The notes under the pieces are model-generated. The model ran no database searches. It saw only the letters and a list, made by a program, of their open reading frames with translations, and was not told the DNA's origin. Source: Halosimplex amylolyticum (GTDB taxonomy: Archaea; Halobacteriota; Halobacteria; Halobacteriales; Haloarculaceae). Taken from it: a stretch of DNA of 64,000 nt. The stretch lies in assembly GCF_051414035.1 (NCBI RefSeq), contig NZ_JBLKNW010000011.1, forward strand, positions 26,388 through 90,387. Direction: 5' to 3'. The translations under genes were made by a program, and so were the position numbers. The first letter of the stretch is position 1. Each line of letters starts with the position of its first letter. Positions 55,397 to 63,467 of this stretch are shown here, piece after piece.

Positions 55397-57895
55397 TCAC
55401 CCGCTCGCGCTGTCGCCGTCCCCGCCGACCTTCCCGAGGACGAACCGCAGGAGGACGAGCACGAGCAGCAGTCCGAGGATGCCGCCGAGCGCCATCCCGA
55501 TGAGCCGGAGCGGGAGGAACGAGAGGAACGAGAAAAACGACAGGAACGAGAGCAGGCCGCCGCCGCCTCCGACGACGACCGGGCCGGCCTGGGTGCCGTT
55601 GACCATCACGGTGTGGTTGCCCTCCGTCGCGAACGCGGTCGTGAACCCGACCTCCCGTTGCTCGCCCGCTGGCACCGCGACCGACTCCTTGCCGACGAAC
55701 GAGACGTTCATGCCGTGGAGCGTCTGGAGCCCGGCCGTGTACGTCCCGTCGCCCTCGCCCTTGTTCGCGAGGGTGACGTTGACCGCGACGGACTCGTTGA
55801 CGGCGACCGCGGTCCGGTTGACGGTGACGTTGCTGACGATGATCTGCGCCGCCGGGCCATCCCCTCCGTCACCGTCGGTCCCGTTCGGCGCCGTCTCGTT
55901 GCCGGCCGCCTCGTCGCTCGCCGTCCCCTTGCCTGCCGTTCCGTTTCCAGCGGTGCCGTTACCAGCCGTGCCGTTCCCGTCCGCGAGCGCGGGCTCGGTC
56001 GCCAGCGAAAACACGGAGAGGCCCGGCGAGTCGACGGCGTAGCTGACGTGCGTCTCGTTGGACTCGACCAGCGTCGTCCCGATGGCCGACCAGTTCCCGT
56101 CCGAGCTGCGATAGACCGAGAGGTTCGACGGGTCGAGACCGTGGGCGTCGAGGTACGCCCGGCGGACGGTGAGGTCGAGAGCGACGCCGTCGACCGTCGC
56201 GCCGTCGACGGAGTGCTGGACGGTGACGGTCGCGGCGGGCGTCGCGCCGTCGGGTGCGCTGAGGGCCGACCCCGCTCGCTCCCGGGCGACGACGGTCGCG
56301 GTGACGTTGGTGTCGGCGGCGAGACCGAGCGAGAGGCCGTCGACGGAGATGTTCGTCGTGGCGGCGACGGCGTTCGGGCCGTCCGCGTCGGGGATCGAGA
56401 CGGTCGTCCCGGCGACGCCGCCGCGGACGGTCACCGCCGAACTCGCCGTGCCCGCGCGGCCGTCCTGGAGCGGTTCGACGCTCACTCGCGGCCAGTCGTC
56501 GGTATCGCCGCCGTCGCCGCCGTCGGCCTCGTCGACGAACGTCTCCCGCGTGTCGCCGTCGACGACGAAACGTTCGGTGTGCTCGACGCCCTTCCCGTCG
56601 GTGGCGCGGACGATCACGACCGTCCGGTTCGCGGCGATGGCGACCTCGCGGTCGAACTCGACCCGGTCGCGGCGCGACCCCGAGTGGACGACCTGGTAGT
56701 CGAGAGTCTCGTCCGTGTCGGCGCGGCGCGTCTCGACGACGAGGCGCTCGGTGACGCCCTCGTAGGCGACGCCGCTGAGGAAGAGCCGCTCGGCGCCGAT
56801 GACGACGGTCCTGTCGCGGTCGATCGCGATCTCGGGCGCGACGTCGCGCTCCTCGTGGGGCCGCCGCTCGATCGTGACCGTCCGGGTGGTCTGCTTGCCG
56901 GTGATGTCGGTGACCGTGACCGTCGCCTCGTAGGTGCCGGGATAGAGCGCGTAGATCGACTCGTTGAACGACTTCGAGAGCCGGTCGGGGTCGAGGCGAC
57001 TGGTGCGAGAGGCGGCTATCGACTCGGTGTCGGTGACGTTGCCGTCGACGCCCGAGACCGTCAGGTTGGCCTCGCGGATCCCCACGTCGTCCTCGACGGT
57101 GCCGGCGAGGAAGATCCGGTTGCTCGTCGTCTCGTTGGGGAACGGTTCGAGCGAGATCCGCGGAGCGCGGTCGTCGGTGACGTCGATTGAGAAGGCGTAG
57201 AGGCGGACGTTTCCGAACTCGTCGGTGGCGGTGACCCGGACGTCGTTGGTCCCGCTCTCGTTCCCGCCGGTGTACCCCAGGACCATCTCGACCGAGAAGT
57301 TCTCGCCCACGTCGCGGAGGACGCGCGTCGACGTCTCGCCGTCGAACTCGCGGGTGATACGGAGTTTCTCGACCGACGAATCCTCGATGACGTTGCCGGC
57401 GATCGTCGCGGCCGACCCGTTCGTCGTCCCGTCGGCGATGGGTTTCCACGGGGCCGTCTCGTACGGACTGGTCAGATAGACGTGAGGCGCTTCCGCGTCC
57501 TTGTCGACCGTGAACGCCGTCGCGTCGACCTCGCCCGCGTCGTCGGTGACGATCACTCTGACGTCGTTGCCCCCGTTCGACAGTTCCGGTTCGACCCGTT
57601 CGGAGGCGGAACTGCCGTTGACCGCGATGGAGCGGACGCGTTCGCCGTTGACCCGGACGACGATCTCCGAGAGCGCGGTGCCCGCCGCCGCGTCGGCGCC
57701 AACCGAGGCGTTGATCGCGAGCGTCACGTCGTCGCCGGTCTCGTAGGTGTCGCCGTTCGCGATCGCGGTCGATCCGATAGAGACGTCGACCGTCGGCCCC
57801 TCGCCGGCGGCCCCGCTCGCCGCCCCGCCGGCGACAGCGGGCGCGGCGACGGCGCTCACGAGGAGGAGAACCAGACAGAGCGACCGGAGACGCAT
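55397..57895 (-). CDS. Large exported CARDB/Ig-like surface protein with C-terminal membrane anchor
   Basis: The protein has 832 residues. An N-terminal signal peptide (LCLVLLLVSAVAAPAVAGG) is followed by Ig-like beta domains with DDRAPRI... cadherin-like segments (residues about 40-480), a domain with YRSSDGNWSAIGTTLVESNETHVSYAVDSPGLSVFSLA (PGF-pre-PGF-like), and a low-complexity stretch of GNGTAGNGTAGNGTA repeats. The C-terminal 90 residues include a CARDB-like domain (NVTLANKGEGDGTYTAGLQ) and a hydrophobic tail with a run of FLSFFSFLSFLPL and LGGILGLLLVLVLL. It is a candidate surface protein; its target is unknown. Confidence 0.8.
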   Translation of the reverse strand: MRLRSLCLVLLLVSAVAAPAVAGGAASGAAGEGPTVDVSIGSTAIANGDTYETGDDVTLAINASVGADAAAGTALSEIVVRVNGERVRSIAVNGSSASERVEPELSNGGNDVRVIVTDDAGEVDATAFTVDKDAEAPHVYLTSPYETAPWKPIADGTTNGSAATIAGNVIEDSSVEKLRITREFDGETSTRVLRDVGENFSVEMVLGYTGGNESGTNDVRVTATDEFGNVRLYAFSIDVTDDRAPRISLEPFPNETTSNRIFLAGTVEDDVGIREANLTVSGVDGNVTDTESIAASRTSRLDPDRLSKSFNESIYALYPGTYEATVTVTDITGKQTTRTVTIERRPHEERDVAPEIAIDRDRTVVIGAERLFLSGVAYEGVTERLVVETRRADTDETLDYQVVHSGSRRDRVEFDREVAIAANRTVVIVRATDGKGVEHTERFVVDGDTRETFVDEADGGDGGDTDDWPRVSVEPLQDGRAGTASSAVTVRGGVAGTTVSIPDADGPNAVAATTNISVDGLSLGLAADTNVTATVVARERAGSALSAPDGATPAATVTVQHSVDGATVDGVALDLTVRRAYLDAHGLDPSNLSVYRSSDGNWSAIGTTLVESNETHVSYAVDSPGLSVFSLATEPALADGNGTAGNGTAGNGTAGKGTASDEAAGNETAPNGTDGDGGDGPAAQIIVSNVTVNRTAVAVNESVAVNVTLANKGEGDGTYTAGLQTLHGMNVSFVGKESVAVPAGEQREVGFTTAFATEGNHTVMVNGTQAGPVVVGGGGGLLSFLSFFSFLSFLPLRLIGMALGGILGLLLVLVLLRFVLGKVGGDGDSASG

Positions 57896-58012
57896 TGACG
57901 CGAGATTGACCGTTCACCTACTTAACCGGTCGCCCGAGGGTATCAACTTTGAAAGCTGCGGGTCCGACAATCGCAGACCGGGGGCGCTCCCCGACCAGTC
58001 GACGGGGCGGCA

Positions 58013-58020
58013 TATTTTAC
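58013..58020 (+). promoter_or_regulatory. TATA-like element for the acyl-CoA carboxylase beta gene
   Basis: ATATTTTA lies 24-31 bp before ATG 58044. It supports this start rather than the long frame that opens at 57747 and overlaps the divergent gene. Confidence 0.5.
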
Positions 58021-58043
58021 CGCTAGCGTGCGACGGGGGAGGT

Positions 58044-59882
58044 ATGCGAGTTCGAATCGCCCAGGAGGCGACCGTCGACGAGGCGGAAGCGATCGCCTCC
58101 GCACTGGAGCGACACGTCCCCGGCGACGGACACGTCGAGGTGTTCATCGGCGACGCGGACGACCCCGCCGTCGTCCACGACCTCGACGACGAGGACTCCG
58201 GGTCCGCGGCTGCCGCCGACGGGGTGTCCGACGAGGACCTCGGACCGACGGCCCGCGAGCGCGCGCTCCGCGAGGAGATCGCCGACATCCGCGAGGGCGG
58301 CCCGGAGAAGTACCGCCGCCGCCTCGCCGAGCAGGGGAAACTCTTCGTCCGCGACCGGCTGGAGCTGTGGTTCGGTGACTCCGACCCGGTCCCCGGCGAG
58401 CGCGGCCCCGACGACACCACCGAGGGAGCCGTCGAGGACCCGTCCGGGCTGCGCTTCGAGGACGGAACGTTCGCCAACTTCGACGCCTGGCACGCCAACT
58501 CGCCGGAGACGGACGAGGACTCGGACGATAGGCTCCCCGCGGACGGGCTGATCACCGGCGCCGCCGAGTTCGGTGGCCGGGACGTCCACTTCATGGCCAA
58601 CGACTTCACCGTCAAGGCGGGGTCGATGGCCGAGCACGGCGTCGAGAAGTTCCTCCGGATGCAACAGCGCGCGCTGAAGACCGGCCGCCCGGTCCTCTAC
58701 CTGATGGACTCCTCGGGCGGCCGCATCGACCAGCAGACCGGCTTCTTCGCCAACCGCGAGGGAATCGGAAAATACTATTACAACCACTCGATGCTCTCCG
58801 GACGGGTTCCCCAGATCTGCGTCCTCTACGGCCCCTGCATCGCCGGCGCGGCCTACACCCCGGTCTTCGCGGACTTCACCGTCATGGTCGAGGGCATGTC
58901 CGCGATGGCGATCGCGAGCCCGCGGATGGTCGAGATGGTCACCGGCGAACAGATCGACCTCGACGACCTTGGCGGTCCCGACGTGCACACTCGCCATTCG
59001 GGGTCGGCGGACCTCGTCGCCGAGGACGAACACCACGCCCGGGATCTGGTCGCGCAGTTGATCTCCTACCTCCCGGACAACAGCGACGAGAAACCGCCGC
59101 AAACCGAGGGGCGAGCGCCCGCGAAGTCGCCGGTGGGGATCGACGGCGTCGTCCCCCAGGAACCCAACAGGGGCTACGACATGGAGCGAGTGATCGAGCG
59201 GGTCGTCGACGCCGACTCGTTCTTCGAACTCCAGCCCGAGTACGGCGCGGAGATCCTGACGGGCTTCGCCCGCATCGACGGCCGACCCGTCGGCGTCGTC
59301 GCCAACCAGCCCGCCAAGCGGGCGGGCGCGATCTTCCCCGACGCCGCCCGCAAGGCCGCGGAGTTCGTCTGGAAGTGCGACGCGTTCGACGTCCCGCTGC
59401 TGTACCTCTGTGACACCCCCGGGTTCATGGCCGGCTCCGACGTCGAGAAGGAGGGCATCCTCGAGGCGGGCAAGAAGATGATCTACGCCACCTCCGCGGC
59501 CACGGTCCCCAAGCAGTGCGTCGTCGTGCGCAAGGCGTACGGCGCCGGCATCTACGCGATGTCCGGCCCCGCCTACGACCCCGAGTCGACGCTCGGCCTG
59601 CCGTCGGGCGAGATCGCGATCATGGGCCCCGAAGCGGCCATCAACGCGGTCTACGCCAACAAACTGGACGAGATCGACGACCCCGATGAGCGCGAGCGCC
59701 GCGAACGCGAACTCCGCGAGGCCTACCGCGAGGACATCGACGTCCACCGAATGGCCAGCGAGGTCGTCATCGACGAGATCGTCCCGCCGTCGGACCTGCG
59801 CGAGGAACTCGCCGCGCGCTTCGCCTTCTACGAGACGGTCGAGAAGGACCGACCGAACAAGAAACACGGAACGGTGCTCTGA
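58044..59882 (+). CDS. Acyl-CoA carboxylase carboxyltransferase (beta) subunit
   Basis: The protein has 612 residues, against about 515 for typical PccB. About 100 extra N-terminal residues (RIAQEATVDEAEAIASALERHVPGDGHVEVFIGD) precede the carboxyltransferase domains. Conserved oxyanion-forming and biotin-binding regions are PVLYLMDSSGGRIDQQ and ICVLYGPCIAGAAYTPVFADF; the second half has FVWKCDAFDVPLLYLCDTPGFMAG and GEIAIMGPEAAINAVY. It transfers CO2 from carboxybiotin to propionyl-CoA or another acyl-CoA. No biotin carboxylase gene is near. Exact substrate is unproven. Confidence 0.87.
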   Translation: MRVRIAQEATVDEAEAIASALERHVPGDGHVEVFIGDADDPAVVHDLDDEDSGSAAAADGVSDEDLGPTARERALREEIADIREGGPEKYRRRLAEQGKLFVRDRLELWFGDSDPVPGERGPDDTTEGAVEDPSGLRFEDGTFANFDAWHANSPETDEDSDDRLPADGLITGAAEFGGRDVHFMANDFTVKAGSMAEHGVEKFLRMQQRALKTGRPVLYLMDSSGGRIDQQTGFFANREGIGKYYYNHSMLSGRVPQICVLYGPCIAGAAYTPVFADFTVMVEGMSAMAIASPRMVEMVTGEQIDLDDLGGPDVHTRHSGSADLVAEDEHHARDLVAQLISYLPDNSDEKPPQTEGRAPAKSPVGIDGVVPQEPNRGYDMERVIERVVDADSFFELQPEYGAEILTGFARIDGRPVGVVANQPAKRAGAIFPDAARKAAEFVWKCDAFDVPLLYLCDTPGFMAGSDVEKEGILEAGKKMIYATSAATVPKQCVVVRKAYGAGIYAMSGPAYDPESTLGLPSGEIAIMGPEAAINAVYANKLDEIDDPDERERRERELREAYREDIDVHRMASEVVIDEIVPPSDLREELAARFAFYETVEKDRPNKKHGTVL

Positions 59883-59911
59883 GCGGCCACGTAGCGGGGA
59901 GTTCGAGCGGA

Positions 59912-60058
59912 TCAGTGCCTGGCGTCTTTGCGACGTTGCCGATGGCCGCAGTGGCGACACTCGTAGAGTCGACGCGACGCTGCGGCGTCGTTCAACACGA
60001 ACCAGTCGCGGTCCTCGCCGAGCAGATCCCCGCGAATTTCGCAGTTCCGACAGCGCAT
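59912..60058 (-). CDS. Very small zinc finger protein (two CxxC)
   Basis: The protein has 48 residues. CRNC (residues 3-6) and CRHC near residue 36 form one likely zinc site, with a beta-hairpin in between (WFVLNDAAASRRLYE). The C-terminus is basic (GHRQRRKDARH). Start ATG 60058 is 7 bp after the upstream membrane zinc-ribbon gene, so the two form an operon. Confidence 0.65.
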   Translation of the reverse strand: MRCRNCEIRGDLLGEDRDWFVLNDAAASRRLYECRHCGHRQRRKDARH

Positions 60059-60065
60059 CGACACC

Positions 60066-60482
60066 TCAGGGTTCCCCCTCGGGGAAGTCGGTCGCCGTCT
60101 CGGCCTCGGCAGGCTCCTGTCGGACCGTCGTCGACGACGGGCCAGATCGGTCCGCGTCCGCGACAACCCGGCCGGTCATCGCACGGTGGTGGCCGAACGC
60201 CTTCCAGCACAGCGCCGCCCCGAGCGGCGCGCCAATCACACTCAGGACGAGCAGCGTCCCGAGGAGGCCCCAGACGAATCGATCGCGTCGGTTGCGTTCC
60301 ACGGAGGTATCGAACCCGCAGGCCCGACAGACAACCGTCGCCGGCACGCGCCGCCGGCAGTGGCGGCACGGACCGATAGCCGTCGTCTCGTCGCGGCCAC
60401 CTCCCGAGAGGCGACGGTCGCTGCCGGGACCGGACGAGTTCGCTTTCGTCGAAGCCGTCGTCGGCACAGGTGTGGCTGACAT
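60066..60482 (-). CDS. Zinc-ribbon protein with one or two transmembrane helices
   Basis: The protein has 138 residues. CRHC-x8-CRAC (IGPCRHCRRRVPATVVCRACGFD) is the zinc ribbon, followed by a helix FVWGLLGTLLVLSVIGAPLGAALCW and a polar acidic tail (TVRQEPAEAETATDFPEGEP). ATG 60482 (MSATPVPTTASTKANSSG) is taken as the start; the longer frame to 60557 is Arg-rich and unlikely. The role is unknown. Confidence 0.68.
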   Translation of the reverse strand: MSATPVPTTASTKANSSGPGSDRRLSGGGRDETTAIGPCRHCRRRVPATVVCRACGFDTSVERNRRDRFVWGLLGTLLVLSVIGAPLGAALCWKAFGHHRAMTGRVVADADRSGPSSTTVRQEPAEAETATDFPEGEP

Positions 60483-60726
60483 GGTCGTCTCCGGGACGCC
60501 AGGTGGCGCCCGTTCCCGATCTCGATCCGCACCGAAATGAAGGGGGAGCACGCTCAAACCGGTTTAACCGGGATTTGGGCGATTTATCGGCAGGAGACGG
60601 TCGTCGCCACCGCGTCTGGAGTGCCAGCCCGACGGCTCGACCAGGGCGCTCCCGAGCGAGGTGGGTCCCAGAGAACGCCGCGGCGTTCGGAGTCGTCGTC
60701 GCCGGGTCGGTGAATCGGTACTGGAG

Positions 60727-60948
60727 TCAGTCCTGAGCGGTGTCGTCGAACAGGCCGAGGTCTTCGGCGACCAGGTCGCGCACCTGGTCGGCGAGCGCGG
60801 GGTCGACCTGCGCGACCGCGTCGCCGTCGTGGAGCCGGTCGTTGTGTCGGTCGACCGCCTCGGCGACGTCGTCGAGCGCGATTTCGGTCTCGGTCTCGCA
60901 CTCCGCGCAGATCACCGGCACCGTCGGATCGTCACTGTCGTCTGCCAT
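60727..60948 (-). CDS. Small acidic protein with CxxC
   Basis: The protein has 73 residues. It begins MADDSDDPTVPVICAECETETEIALDD with a CAEC pair, followed by helices with DRHNDRLHDGDAVAQVDPALADQVRDLV, ending in FDDTAQD. It is likely a conserved haloarchaeal small protein of unknown function. The ATG 60948 gives a short acidic protein in keeping with the proteome. Confidence 0.7.
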   Translation of the reverse strand: MADDSDDPTVPVICAECETETEIALDDVAEAVDRHNDRLHDGDAVAQVDPALADQVRDLVAEDLGLFDDTAQD

Positions 60949-61053
60949 CGATTCTCGTTCGACCGTTCGACGGCCCGTGTAAAACATCTCTCGGCTTCGA
61001 CCGGCCTCCTCGCCGACCCCGAACGGCTTATGGCCGGAGCGCGAACCCGGAGT

Positions 61054-62001
61054 ATGCGACGCGTCATCGTCGACACGGACACCGCGGGCGACGACACGCA
61101 GGCGCTCGCCCTGGCCGTCCTCACCGAGCGGCTCTCCGTCGAGGCCGTCACCGTCGTCGCCGGCAACGTCCCGTTCGACCGCCAGGTCGAGAACGCCAAG
61201 TACACGCTCTCGCTCGTCGACTCGGAGGACGTCCCCGTCTACGAGGGCGCCCGGCGCCCGCTCCTGAAGTCGCACGAACACAGCACCGAGATCCACGGCG
61301 AAGGCGGCCTCGGCGGCGACCTCCACCCCGAGACCGGGATCGACTCCGCCGAGGGGTTCGGCCCCGACGAGATCGTCAACCGCTGTCGCGACTCGCCCGG
61401 CGACGTCACGCTACTCTGTATCGGCCCGCTCACCAACCTCGCGCTCGCACACGCTCGCGAAGAGGACCTCCCCGACCTCGTCGACGAGGTGTGGGTGATG
61501 GGCGGCGCCGTCAACTGCCGGGGCAACGTCACGCCCGACGCGGAGTTCAACTTCTGGGCCGACCCCGACGCGGCCGCGCGCGTCGTCGACGCCTTCGAGG
61601 TGACCCTCGTCGACTGGGGTCTCTGCCTGCGGACTTCGTTCGGCGCCGACGCGCTCGACGCCGTCGCCGGCATGGACACCGACCTCGCGGACTTTTTCCT
61701 CGAAGTCACCAAGACCGTTCGCGCCCGCGGGGAAGCCGACGGACTCGACGGCATCACCCAGCCCGACGGACTGACGACCGCCCTCCTCGCGTACCCTGAA
61801 CTCCGCGAGCGCGTCGAGACCTACGCGGTCGCGGTCGACGAACGGGAGGGGCTCACCCGCGGCTACACCAGCGTCGACGTCGAGGGGGCCACCGGTGCCC
61901 CCGCCGAAACGCGCGTCGTCGAGGCCGCCGACTCCCGGGGATTCACCGACGTGCTCCTGTCGATGCTCCGCGACCGTGATCCCGACGCTGGCGTGGAATA
62001 G
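61054..62001 (+). CDS. Nucleoside hydrolase (inosine-uridine preferring family)
   Basis: The protein has 315 residues. The N-terminal DTDTAGDD (residues 7-14) is the Ca2+-binding DxDxGxDD motif; VTVVAGNVPF, CIGPLTNLALA and VMGGAVNCRGNVTPDAEFNFWADPDAA are further conserved parts. It hydrolyses the N-glycosidic bond of nucleosides in salvage. It is monocistronic; a TATA-like GCTTATGG near 61026 suits the start ATG 61054. Confidence 0.9.
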   Translation: MRRVIVDTDTAGDDTQALALAVLTERLSVEAVTVVAGNVPFDRQVENAKYTLSLVDSEDVPVYEGARRPLLKSHEHSTEIHGEGGLGGDLHPETGIDSAEGFGPDEIVNRCRDSPGDVTLLCIGPLTNLALAHAREEDLPDLVDEVWVMGGAVNCRGNVTPDAEFNFWADPDAAARVVDAFEVTLVDWGLCLRTSFGADALDAVAGMDTDLADFFLEVTKTVRARGEADGLDGITQPDGLTTALLAYPELRERVETYAVAVDEREGLTRGYTSVDVEGATGAPAETRVVEAADSRGFTDVLLSMLRDRDPDAGVE

Positions 62002-62062
62002 CTGCTCCTTCGTTCCGGATTTCAGGCCGACTGACTCGCACCGCTCGTCGGTTTGCGCCATC

Positions 62063-62200
62063 AGAAATGGGTTGGGGCGGATATAGAACCGGATGAAGAC
62101 TCACTCCGGTCGTCTTCCAGGGTTCAAATCCGCCGAACCAGTTACGCTGGAGCAGATGCGAGAGCCAGAGCCGGCTCTCGCGGTGTTGCTCCAGTAGAAA
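62063..62200. repeat. tRNA-3'-end-derived element downstream of tRNA-Val (element A)
   Basis: AGAAATGGGTTGGGGCGGAT at 62063-62082 is an exact copy of 62196-62215, which overlaps the 3' end of tRNA-Val. The sequence in between holds an inverted repeat: GGCGGATATAGAACC at 62076-62090 and GGTTCAAATCCGCC at 62121-62134, with GAAGAC at 62095-62100 and GTCTTC at 62112-62117. It contains no gene. It may be the scar of a tRNA-targeted insertion. Confidence 0.6.
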
Positions 62201-62275
62201 TGGGTTGGGGCGGATTTGAACCGCCGGCCTCCTCCATGTCAAGGAGGTGTCATAACCAACCTAGACCACCAACCC
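62201..62275 (-). tRNA. tRNA-Val(GAC)
   Basis: The acceptor stem GGGTTGG pairs with CCAACCC, followed by discriminator A at 62201. The anticodon arm is CCTCC-TTGACAT-GGAGG, so the anticodon is GAC. The T arm reads GGCGG-TTCAAAT-CCGCC. CCA is not encoded. The gene is 75 nt including the discriminator; no intron is visible. Confidence 0.9.
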
Positions 62276-62469
62276 TCCCGTGCTTGCTACACTTTCGAGT
62301 TGAGGACAGGGATAATTGAAGGTTTCGAAGACCGGCCGAAAGTGACGGAGTATCGGGGAGAATTTCGCCGACGGCGTCGGGGTCCGACGAGGCTCCCGGC
62401 GGCTCGTCCACGGAGACCTGTCGCTGGGAGAGCGGCGAAGCGAGAAACCCGACCGCGTCCGCGCGAGAG

Positions 62470-62715
62470 TCAGAACGAGAAGTCGTCGTCTTCTTCGCGC
62501 ATCCCGGGGTCTTCGGCGGTGTCCCACATGTCGTCGGCGAACTCGTCGGCCATGTCGGTCTCCGCGACTTCCTCGCCCGTGTCCCGCGTGTACGCGTCGA
62601 GACCCATCGAGAGCAGTTCCTCGACGGCGGCCTCGCGGCTGACGAACTCCTCTTCGGTCATTCGTTCGAGCTTCGTGTATACGTCTTCCGGCAGTGAGAC
62701 TTCGACTGTGGGCAT
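62470..62715 (-). CDS. Ribbon-helix-helix (CopG-like) protein with acidic tail
   Basis: The protein has 81 residues. MPTVEVSLPEDVYTKLERMTEEEFVSREAAVEELLSMGLDAY is a ribbon-helix-helix dimerisation/DNA-binding fold. The C-terminal 30 residues are very acidic (MADEFADDMWDTAEDPGMREEDDDFSF). It could be a regulator or an antitoxin-like protein, but no toxin-like partner gene is adjacent. Confidence 0.75.
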   Translation of the reverse strand: MPTVEVSLPEDVYTKLERMTEEEFVSREAAVEELLSMGLDAYTRDTGEEVAETDMADEFADDMWDTAEDPGMREEDDDFSF

Positions 62716-62807
62716 GAGTTGTCGGTTTACACTCGGGGGTGAAGTGTTTTGAGTATTTGGGCTATCAGTCGGTCCCGCGCTCGCGACGCCTCGCCCGCCG
62801 GCCGCCG

Positions 62808-63467
62808 TTACTGACCACCGGTGATCTGCAGTTCGACCGTCGCTGTCGCGTCGACGCTCGACGAACCGCCCGACGAATCCGTCCCGGAGTCGGCGTCCGT
62901 CGAGTCTGTCGAGTCCGTCGACTCCGCAGTGGACTCGGGTGTGGGCGTCGGCGTGGGCGTGGGTTCTGGCGTCGGGGGCTGGGCCTTCGCCATCTCGGAG
63001 TTGTCGAATACGAGGTGGTAGCTTCCCGAACTGATACCGGCCGAGGAGCTACCCTCTTTGCTCTTCTGGACGCTGTGGGCCGAGTTGTAGTTCACCTTGT
63101 GACCGTCCTTGAAGTAGCCGAACTCCCCGTCTCGGATCATCAGGACGTCGATAGCCGGGCCGCTCGTGACCGTGAAGTTGTACTTGAGGGCGCCGCCGTT
63201 CTCGAACTCCATCTCGTACCCCGTGAACTCCCCGCCGGGGATCTCGATGGTCTCGTCTTTCTCGTAGAAGATGTCCGTGACGTCCGTGTGATCGGGGAAC
63301 GGCCCGGAGTTTCCGCCGCCACCGCCCCCTCCTCCGCCGCCACCGCCGCCGCCACCGCCACCGCCTCCGTCGCCGGAGTTGTCGTTCCCACCACCACCCA
63401 GACACCCTCCAACGGCCGAGAGGCTTGCAGCACCCATTGCCAGCACGGCACGACGTGTTCGAACCAT
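62808..63467 (-). CDS. Tat-type lipoprotein with poly-Gly linker
   Basis: The protein has 219 residues. RTRRAVLAMGAASLSAVGGC gives a twin-Arg motif and a lipobox with C22. A run of 19 Gly residues follows (encoded 63312-63368), then a beta domain (HTDVTDIFYEKDETIEIPGGEFTGYEMEFENGGALKYNF) typical of secreted haloarchaeal proteins, and a Pro/Thr/Ser/Asp-rich C-terminal half (PTPEPTPTPTPTPEST). It is anchored outside the membrane; the ligand is unknown. A TATA-like CTATTTGTAG is about 22-31 bp upstream of ATG 63467. Confidence 0.8.
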   Translation of the reverse strand: MVRTRRAVLAMGAASLSAVGGCLGGGGNDNSGDGGGGGGGGGGGGGGGGGGGNSGPFPDHTDVTDIFYEKDETIEIPGGEFTGYEMEFENGGALKYNFTVTSGPAIDVLMIRDGEFGYFKDGHKVNYNSAHSVQKSKEGSSSAGISSGSYHLVFDNSEMAKAQPPTPEPTPTPTPTPESTAESTDSTDSTDADSGTDSSGGSSSVDATATVELQITGGQ

